This document shows positions 52,384 through 59,800 of a DNA stretch of 64,000 bases, piece by piece. A program made the position numbers and the translations under genes. The stretch spans positions 62,001 to 126,000 of the forward strand of contig NZ_OBEA01000005.1 of assembly GCF_900215355.1 (NCBI RefSeq), read 5' to 3'. The stretch comes from Pseudooceanicola antarcticus. GTDB taxonomy: Bacteria; Pseudomonadota; Alphaproteobacteria; Rhodobacterales; Rhodobacteraceae. Numbering within the stretch: the stretch's first letter is position 1; the number at the start of each line of letters is the position of its first letter. The notes below the pieces were generated by a model. It did not search any database. It was not told the origin of the DNA and saw only the letters and a list, made by a program, of their open reading frames with translations.

Positions 52384-53345
52384 ACCTCGATCTCCCGCTT
52401 GCGGAGGTAAATGGTCCAGGCCGTGGCGAAGACGGCGATGAAGAGGAACATCAGAACCGCCAGGGCCGAGCCCATGCCGAAGTCCTGGATGCCCGCCGAC
52501 TGGTTGCCGAAGGCGGTGCGGTAGAAATAGAGGCCCAGCACATCGGTATTGCCATAGGGCGAGCCGTCGAGGCCGACCATGATGTAGGGCAGCTCGAACC
52601 AGTTGAACGAGCCGATGAAGAGCAGCACGAAGCAGACCGTGGCCGAGGGGGCGATCAGCGGCCAGACCACCTTGCGGATCAGGGTCAGCTCGGAATCGGT
52701 TTCCATGCGGGCGGCGTCGAGGATCTCGGAGGGGATACGCTGCAGGCCCGCCAGGAAGACCAGCGTCGGGAAGCCGACCCAGGCCCAGGCGTTGACGAAG
52801 ATCAGCGCGTTCAGCGCGGTATCGGCATCGCCCAGCCAGGGCGTCGCAAGGGCACCGAGGCCGATGGCCTCGAGCAGCTGGTTCACCGCGCCGAAGATCG
52901 GGTGGAAGAACAGCTTCCAGACATAGCCGATGATCACCGTCGACAGCACCACCGGCAGGAAGACCGCGATGCGGTGGAAGCGCGCGCCCGGCAGATCGCG
53001 CCAGAGCGCATAGGCCAGGATGAAGCCCAGGCCGTTCTGGATGATCATCAGCGCGAAGAAGACGTAGATGTTATGCTTGAAGGCATTCCATGTGGTCGAG
53101 GCGAAGGGCTCCTGGAAGAGGACCTTCTTGAAGTTCGCAAAGCCCACGAACTCGCCCCGTGCCAGGCCCTGCCAGTCGTAGAAGGCATAGGCGAGCGCCG
53201 AGAGGATCGGGTAGATCACGAAGAGCGCCATGACCACCATGGGCGGCACCAGCAGGAAGGTGATCCACATGCCGCGCCCCGAAAGACGTAACCGCGCGCG
53301 GGAGATGGGTTTCGGCTCGATGCCGTTCGTCGTGGTTGAGGGCAT
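52380..53345 (-). CDS. sugar ABC transporter permease, MalF type
   Basis: A 321-residue permease with six transmembrane helices and the EAA loop EILDAARMETDSELTLIRKV. The ATG at 53345 has AGGAG six bases upstream; longer frames start inside that site. It pairs with the MalG-type permease in the importer. Confidence 0.95.
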   Translation of the reverse strand: MPSTTTNGIEPKPISRARLRLSGRGMWITFLLVPPMVVMALFVIYPILSALAYAFYDWQGLARGEFVGFANFKKVLFQEPFASTTWNAFKHNIYVFFALMIIQNGLGFILAYALWRDLPGARFHRIAVFLPVVLSTVIIGYVWKLFFHPIFGAVNQLLEAIGLGALATPWLGDADTALNALIFVNAWAWVGFPTLVFLAGLQRIPSEILDAARMETDSELTLIRKVVWPLIAPSATVCFVLLFIGSFNWFELPYIMVGLDGSPYGNTDVLGLYFYRTAFGNQSAGIQDFGMGSALAVLMFLFIAVFATAWTIYLRKREIEV

Positions 53346-53388
53346 GGAGGTCTCCTGCATCCGGTTGGCGTCGCGGAATGGGGGGGGT

Positions 53389-53418
53389 GGCCGGCCACGC
53401 GAAGACACGCGGCCGGCC
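53389..53418 (-). terminator. strong hairpin between binding-protein and permease genes
   Basis: GGCCGGCCACGCG pairs with CGCGGCCGGCC around a short loop (one bulged A), directly after the binding-protein stop. Such hairpins after substrate-binding genes protect upstream mRNA and reduce downstream transcription, giving more binding protein than permease. Confidence 0.6.
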
Positions 53419-53440
53419 GGGCCGTTGACCGGCCTGGGGC

Positions 53441-54679
53441 TTAGTCCTGGAACGGCGCGTAGTAGGTGGCGATCCCGTCGGTCACGGCCTTGGCCGCGTC
53501 TTCCGGGGTGCTCTCACCGGCCAGCATCTTCTGGACTTCCGCCTGCAGCAGCACCGAGCCCGAGGGCTCTTCATAGCGGAAGTTGGTCAGCATGATGTAG
53601 GGCACGGCCGAACGGTTCAGCGCGCCGATCTCGTTGATCAGCTCATCGTCGAAGGTGACGCCGGGGATCGGGGTGATGTTGCCCAGCTCGTTGGCGAAGA
53701 CCTGGCCGAACTCCGAGGTCGCGGTATAGGCGAGGAACTTCTTCGCCGCTTCCGGATGCTCGGTGGTGGCGTTGGCCGCGTAGCCGCCGTCGAAGAAGAC
53801 ACCGACCAGCTTTTCGTCATCCGCGGACTCGCCCGGAGCGGCAAAGACGCCCAGGTTCAGATCAGGGTTCTGCGAACGGAAGTTGGCGATCTCGAAGGAG
53901 CCGCCGGCGAACATGCCCGCCATGCCCGAGGCAAAGAGCTGCTGAGCCGAGGCGTAGTCGAGGCCGGTGAAGCCCTTGGGGAAGTAGGCCGAGATCTCTT
54001 CGAGGTTGCTCAGGCCTTCCACGAAGCGCGGATCGGTGAAATCGGTGGTACCCTCGACGATCTCGTCGAAGAATTCGGCGCCGATGGTCGACGAGGCCAG
54101 GGCCGAGACGATGGTCTCGTTCTGCCATGCGGTGGCGGTGCCGTTGGCGAAGCCGAACATGCCGGCGTCCTGGATCGCCTTGGCGTTGGCCACCAGCTCA
54201 TCCCAGGTTTCGGGCTCTTCGAGACCCAGCTGGGCGTAGATGTCCTTGTTGTAGATCACCAGCATGGTCTGCGAGGCAAACGGCACGCCGTAGATCTTGC
54301 CGTCGGCGCGCAGGGTCTGGGCGGCGATGGCGGGGCCGGTCATGTCGGCCAGACCGGGCACGTCGGCCTCGGTCAGCGGCATCAGGTAGTTTGCGCCGGC
54401 GACGGCCTCGAAGGCGCCATAAGCACGGACCATCATCAGGTCGGGGCCGGATTCACCGGCCAGGGCGGTGGAGAGGATGGTGGCGTAGCTGGATGCCTCG
54501 AAGGCTTCGAACTCGACGTTGATGCCGGGGTTCTCGGCCTCGAAGGCCTCGATCAGCTTTTCGTAGACCGCGCGGTCTTCCTGGCGCCAGCTCCAGAAGG
54601 TCAGGTCCTGGGCCATGGCGGGCGCGGCGATGCCGACAGCCGTCAGGCCGAGCGTGAGCGCTTTGGTGAAAGTAGTCAT
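53441..54679 (-). CDS. sugar ABC transporter substrate-binding protein, family 1
   Basis: A 412-residue periplasmic binding protein. The signal peptide is MTTFTKALTLGLTAVGIAAP (cleavage near AMAQ, residue 24). It is followed by DLTFWSWRQEDRAVYEKLIE and a family-1 body with GIYGVPFASQ-like regions (GKIYGVPFASQTMLVIYNKD). It delivers an amino sugar or its oligomer to the MalF/MalG-type permeases. The ligand is inferred from operon content only. Confidence 0.94.
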   Translation of the reverse strand: MTTFTKALTLGLTAVGIAAPAMAQDLTFWSWRQEDRAVYEKLIEAFEAENPGINVEFEAFEASSYATILSTALAGESGPDLMMVRAYGAFEAVAGANYLMPLTEADVPGLADMTGPAIAAQTLRADGKIYGVPFASQTMLVIYNKDIYAQLGLEEPETWDELVANAKAIQDAGMFGFANGTATAWQNETIVSALASSTIGAEFFDEIVEGTTDFTDPRFVEGLSNLEEISAYFPKGFTGLDYASAQQLFASGMAGMFAGGSFEIANFRSQNPDLNLGVFAAPGESADDEKLVGVFFDGGYAANATTEHPEAAKKFLAYTATSEFGQVFANELGNITPIPGVTFDDELINEIGALNRSAVPYIMLTNFRYEEPSGSVLLQAEVQKMLAGESTPEDAAKAVTDGIATYYAPFQD

Positions 54680-54709
54680 GTGGTCCTCACAAGTTGGGGT
54701 TGGTCGTTG

Positions 54710-55780
54710 TTACTGACGGAAACTTCTGCCGGTTTCGCTGTCGAAGTAGTGGATCTCGGCAGGGTCGACGAGCAGGCGCACCTTGTCGCCGGGCCGATGC
54801 GGGCTCAGCTTGGTGTCGCCCTGCAGGCTGACCCGCGTGCCGTTGCCGAGGCGGGCGTAGACATAGGCGTCATTGCCCAGGTACTCGGCATATTCAAACT
54901 CGGCCTCGAAGCCCTCTTCCGAGCCCTCGGGCGCCAGGCTCATGGCATCCGGGCGGATGCCCAGCGTGACCTCTGCGCCGGTCTCCGGCGCATCGGGCAG
55001 CAGCACCGAGCCGCTGCCTTCCACGCCGAAGCGGTTGCCCTCGCGGGTCGTCTTCAGCAGCGACATGCGGGGCGAGCCGATGAAGGTGCCGACGAAGGCG
55101 TTGGCCGGGGTCTCGTAAAGCTCGCGCGGGGTGCCGACCTGTTCGATCACGCCATCACGCAGTACCACGATCCGGTCGGCCAGCGTCATCGCCTCGACCT
55201 GGTCGTGGGTCACGTAGATCATCGTGCCGCCGATGTTGTTGTGCAGCTTGGCGATCTCAAGGCGCACTTCCGAGCGCAGCGCCGCGTCGAGGTTCGACAG
55301 CGGCTCGTCCAGCAGGAAGACCGCGGGCTTGCGCACCAGCGCCCGCCCGATGGCGACCCGCTGACGCTGACCGCCCGAAAGCTCGCGCGGCTTGCGCTCC
55401 AGCAGCGCCTGCAGCTGCAGCGTCTCGGCGGTCTCGGCGATGCGCTTCTGCACCTCGTCCTTCGACAGCCCCATCAGCTTCGCGCCGAAGGCCATGTTGT
55501 CGTAGACGTTCATGTGCGGATAGAGCGCGTAGCTCTGGAAGACCATGGCGATGTCGCGCTTGGAGGGCGGCACGTTCAGCATGGACTTGCCGTTGAGGAT
55601 GAACTCCCCCTCGGTGATCGTGTCGAGCCCGGCGATGAGCCGCAGCAGGGTGGACTTGCCGCAGCCCGAGGGGCCGACGAAGACGACCAGCTCCCGATCA
55701 TGGATCTCTAGATCAATGCCGCGCAGAACTTCGGTGTTCTTGAAGTTCTTGCGGACGCCGCGAAGTGAAAGTTGCGCCAT
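54710..55780 (-). CDS. sugar ABC transporter ATPase, UgpC/MsmK type
   Basis: A 356-residue nucleotide-binding protein. Walker A is VGPSGCGKSTLLRLIAG, the signature LSGGQRQRVAIGRALVRKPA, Walker B FLLDEPLSNLDA, and the switch histidine is in YVTHDQVEAMTLADR. A C-terminal TOBE-type regulatory domain follows (about 235-350). The ATG at 55780 (MAQLSLRGV) is the family start. It is the first gene of the amino-sugar operon. Confidence 0.95.
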   Translation of the reverse strand: MAQLSLRGVRKNFKNTEVLRGIDLEIHDRELVVFVGPSGCGKSTLLRLIAGLDTITEGEFILNGKSMLNVPPSKRDIAMVFQSYALYPHMNVYDNMAFGAKLMGLSKDEVQKRIAETAETLQLQALLERKPRELSGGQRQRVAIGRALVRKPAVFLLDEPLSNLDAALRSEVRLEIAKLHNNIGGTMIYVTHDQVEAMTLADRIVVLRDGVIEQVGTPRELYETPANAFVGTFIGSPRMSLLKTTREGNRFGVEGSGSVLLPDAPETGAEVTLGIRPDAMSLAPEGSEEGFEAEFEYAEYLGNDAYVYARLGNGTRVSLQGDTKLSPHRPGDKVRLLVDPAEIHYFDSETGRSFRQ

Positions 55781-55989
55781 GCGGTCCCCCTTTTCCGGAA
55801 GAAGTACCACAGGACATACCAATTTCAAGTTATTTTCCTGTCAGGAAATACCACTACAATACCAATCACGGAACACCCTTGAAACATAACACCATATGGG
55901 CGCCGAACAGGGCGCGAAAATTCCGGATTGATCCTGAAATCCGCAAGATGTATTAAAGTGGTATTATCCACCAGGACCCGAGGCGCCCC
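55781..55989. promoter_or_regulatory. divergent promoter with repeated ATACCA motifs
   Basis: The AT-rich gap between the ATPase and the GntR gene has TACCAC...ATACCAAT twice (55804-55822 and 55848-55866), with TACCA spaced about one helical turn apart each time. A further AGTGGTATTATCCACCA (56 bases before... at 55956-55972) resembles the dyads bound by NagR/HutC-type GntR proteins. They are good operator candidates for the adjacent regulator. Confidence 0.55.
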
Positions 55990-56730
55990 ATGCAGCTCGA
56001 CTTGATTCGCGATGCCATCGCCCAGAGCGACAGCTCGGGCCCGATCTATCGCAACGTGGCCGAGAGCCTGACGCGGCTGATCGAGGGCGGCGCGCTGCAG
56101 GCGGAAGAGCGTCTGCCCTCGGAGCGCCAGCTGACCGAGGTGAGCGGCATGAGCCGGGTGACCATCCGCAAGGCGCTGGCGCTGCTGGCCGAGCGCGGGC
56201 TGGTGCATCAGAAGAAGGGCTCGGGCACCTATATCTCGGGCAGTGCTCCGCAGCGGGCGGCGCCGCCGGTGAGCTCCCTGACCGATGTGCTGCGCAGCCG
56301 GGGCCATGCCAGCCGCACCATCTGGCTGTCGCGCCACGTGGCGCCGGCCACCCACCACGACCGCACCGTGCTGGGCCGCCCGGACCTGGAACGCGTGGTG
56401 CGGCTCGAGCGGCTGCGCCTCGTCGACGAACGCCCGATGTCCATCGAACGCTCGACCTTCACCACCGAGGCCCTGCCCGATGTCTCGCTGATCGACCAGT
56501 CGATCTACGCCGCCCTGCGCGCCAACCGCAGCCTGCCGCTGCGCGTGCTGCAGGAGGTCTCGGCGGTGAACATGGTGCCCAAGGTGGCCGAGAGGCTGCA
56601 GGCCCTGCCCGCTTCCGCGGCGCTGAAGATCACCCGCCGGGGCTTTGACGCCGCGGGTGGGATCATCGAGTTCACCGAGGCGATCTTTCACCCCGACGCG
56701 CATCGCGTGGTCAGCGAATTCGGCGGCTGA
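55990..56730 (+). CDS. GntR-family regulator with UTRA domain (NagR-like)
   Basis: A 246-residue repressor of the HutC subfamily. The winged helix (about residues 14-80) has GALQAEERLPSERQLTEVSG and KALALLAERGLVHQKKGSGTY. The UTRA effector domain follows (about 95-240; ERLRLVDERPMSIERSTF). Position and content suggest it senses an amino-sugar phosphate such as GlcN-6-P and represses the divergent uptake and catabolic operon. GAGG precedes the ATG. Confidence 0.92.
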   Translation: MQLDLIRDAIAQSDSSGPIYRNVAESLTRLIEGGALQAEERLPSERQLTEVSGMSRVTIRKALALLAERGLVHQKKGSGTYISGSAPQRAAPPVSSLTDVLRSRGHASRTIWLSRHVAPATHHDRTVLGRPDLERVVRLERLRLVDERPMSIERSTFTTEALPDVSLIDQSIYAALRANRSLPLRVLQEVSAVNMVPKVAERLQALPASAALKITRRGFDAAGGIIEFTEAIFHPDAHRVVSEFGG

Positions 56731-56750
56731 GGCCCAAGCAGTGGCCCGAC

Positions 56751-56801
56751 AGGCGAAGGGCGCCGCCTTTGGCGACGCCCCTGCCCCATTGCCCTTCGCC
56801 T
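56751..56801. terminator. bidirectional hairpin between convergent genes
   Basis: An 11-bp perfect inverted repeat (AGGCGAAGGGC / GCCCTTCGCCT) encloses a smaller GGCGCCGCC-type hairpin. It lies between the convergent GntR and autotransporter genes and probably serves both. Confidence 0.6.
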
Positions 56802-56808
56802 GAGCGGA

Positions 56809-59800
56809 TCAGAAGCTCCAGCGCACCTCGACCCCGACGGAATCGCCGCGATCCCGCGTGCCCAGCCCGGTCTTCAGGAAGCCGCGCAGCTCGGTGCCAT
56901 TGGCGGGGTTGATCAGCGTCGCATCCACTTCGAGGTTGAAGCGCAGCTCTTCCTTTGCCGCCCCCGTGGCGTCGAACTTGAAGTCCGGGGCCGAGGCCGG
57001 GGCCGCGGTCAGGGCACGCTCGGTGGCGAACTCCTGCACCCCCGCCACGCGGGCCGAGAGCGCAAGGCTCCGCCCGCTGCGAAGGTCGATCTCGCGCTCG
57101 ATATCGACACCGAAGTGCAGCTGCTGGCTGTCGGTGATCTGGCTGTCGTAGGTGTTGCCCCAGGTCACGTCATCCTCGGTGAAGCTGGTGCGGCGCTGAC
57201 GGTCAAGACGCATGCCGACGAAGGGTGTGATCCCCTCCATGACCTCAACGCCGGCCTCGAGCTGGGCCCCGAAGGAGTAGGTCTCGAAGTAGCCAGAGAC
57301 CGGGCGGCCCATGGCGCTGCGGTCCTGGTCGAAAGCGGCCCAGCCGGCCGAGACCAGGCCCTTCAGATAGCCATTGGCCCCGAAGCCGCGCGCGAAGTAG
57401 AGCGCCACGTCGCCGCTGTCCATATGGCCCTGGGTCCAGCGATCGGGCACCGAGTAGACGCCATCCGTGTAAGAAAACGCCAGGCCGACACGGGTGCGGT
57501 CTGTGACCTGCGCATCGAAGCCGCCATGGAACATCCGGTAGTCCATCTTCGAGGAGGCGGCATTGTAGAGATGCAGCTCGGGGTTGGCATAGCCGAGCCG
57601 CTGGTCCGAGTACTGGTAGCTGAAGCCGGCCCAGCTTCTCAGGTCGCCGGTGCAATTGCTGTCCGCCTGGCCGATGTTGCGGCTGCTCTCCTCGCCCGAG
57701 CAGAAGTCATCGGTCTGCACGTTGCTCAGCACGCTGCCCATGAAGCTGCCCCGCGCCTCCAGCCCCAGGTGCTGGGCGGAGGTGGTGCCCTCGCCGGTCA
57801 GCGAGTCGAGCGCGATGCGGTACTCGGTCTCGTCCGAGATCTCCAGCAGCTCGAAGGCGACGGGCTGGTAGCCCTCGATCCCTGCGGTCTGGATGTCGTT
57901 GACGTTGGAGGCATATTCCTCCTGGTTCTCGCTCAGCGGGATCTGGTTGTAGTCGACCTGGTAGACCAGGTTCAGCGTGTCGCCCTCGAAGAGCAGCGAG
58001 GGGGTGAAGACGACCGTCGAGGACGGGGAGCCATTGGCGAAGGTCGGGAAGACCTCGATCCCGTCGTCGATCAGCGTTCCGGCGGTCAGCAGCGGGATCT
58101 TGAAGTCGCCCGGCTTGCCCGCCCCGGTGGCCGGGTTCAGCGTCACGTAGCCGTTGAGCGTCGCCGTGCCGCTGACGTTGACGAAGTCCGAGAAGTCCGC
58201 CGCCGCGCCGCCGGTCGAGAAGTTCACATCGGTCAGCATCTGGCCGTTGGCCGTCTGGGTGAAATCGCCGGTGATCTCGAGCTGGCCATTGGCATTGGCA
58301 GAGTTCAGCACCTCGTCCAGCCCGCCGGGCGAGAAGAAGGCATCGTTCTCGACCAGGTTGCCGGCGCCCACGTCGATCACCGCGCCGGTCTCGATCAGCG
58401 AGCCGCTGGTGTTGAGCAGGTAGTTGGCGCCGGCGCCGAGGGTGATCGAGCCTCCGATATAGGCGCCGTTGAGGTTCTGCACGCTATCATTGCCGGTGGT
58501 GCCGGTGATCACCGTGTCGAAGACCCCGCCGGCGGTGCGGATGATCGCATCCTCGCTGCCGTTCAGGCTGTCGTCATTGGTGATCACGTTGTCCGTGCCC
58601 CCGATGATGGCGATGGCGGTGCCACCGCTGCCGCCCTCGATCAGCCCGCCGTTGTCGAACAGGATATCGCCCGAGATCAGGCCCGTGCTGTCCAGCGTCA
58701 GCGCCGTGGCGCCATCGGCGGTGGCCACGATAGACGAGCGGCTGATGCCGGTGATCCCGCCGGTGGTGCCGGTGCTGGCGAGGGTCTGCAAGATGACCAC
58801 CGAGCCGGTGTTGTCGGACTGGATGCTGCCGTTGATATTGTCGAAGCTGATCGCTCCGCTGTCGCCGCTGGCCGAGAGGCTGCGCGCGTCGATCACCGCC
58901 TGGGTGCCGCCGGTTTCGCCAAGGATCACCCCGGCGACATTGTCGATGGTGACATCGCCCGCATTGCCTCCACCGGTATCGGTGCTTTCGCTCAGCGCAT
59001 AGATCGCCGAGGCCTCGCCCGTGCCCTGCAGGCGGATCATGCCCGAGGAATTGTCGACCGAAACCGCCTGTGCGTCTCCGATTTCAGAGCTGCTTTCGGC
59101 CCAGATCCCGGTGGCATCGGCGCCCCCGGTGGTGACCGAGCCCGAGACATTCGAGACGGTGACGCCCCCCGAGGCCTGCGCCGTACCGCTGCCCAGTTGG
59201 TAGACGCGGCTGGCGGCGATCAGCGCATGGGCGCCGTCTCCGCTGGTCATGGCCTGGCCGCTGTTGGTCAGCTCGACCGTGCCGCTGGCCTCGCCCGCGC
59301 CGACGCTGAGCGCCGATATGGCGGCGGAGTCCGTGCCGGAGGTGATGATCGAGGCAGTGTTGCTCAGCGCCACGTTGCCGGCGCCGCCGGTCTGGTTGCC
59401 CGTCACCAGCCCGTCCCGGAAAACATCGGCCGGCTCGAAGGCCGCAAGCCCGTGGACCCCGCCCATGGAGATCCCCATGATGCCGTCCGACAGCGTGCCA
59501 GAGGTGGCGATATCGCCGGTGTTGTCGACCGAGACATCTCCGCCGTCGCCGCCGGTGAAGCTGGCGGTTCCGGCGCTGCCCGTCGAGCCGCCGCTACCGG
59601 CCGAGGAATCGTTCCAGGTCAGCTCCTGGATGATAAAGCCCGTCCCGACGAAGAAGGTTTCGCTCACGAAGCCGCCTTGAACGGCAGCGCCACCTGCACC
59701 GGCCGCACCCGCCGCACCACCGCCGCCCCCGATGGCCCCCAGGCTCTCGGCCCGGATGGCGCTGGAGTACTCGGTCCCGGTGGTGGCGATGGTCTGGGCG

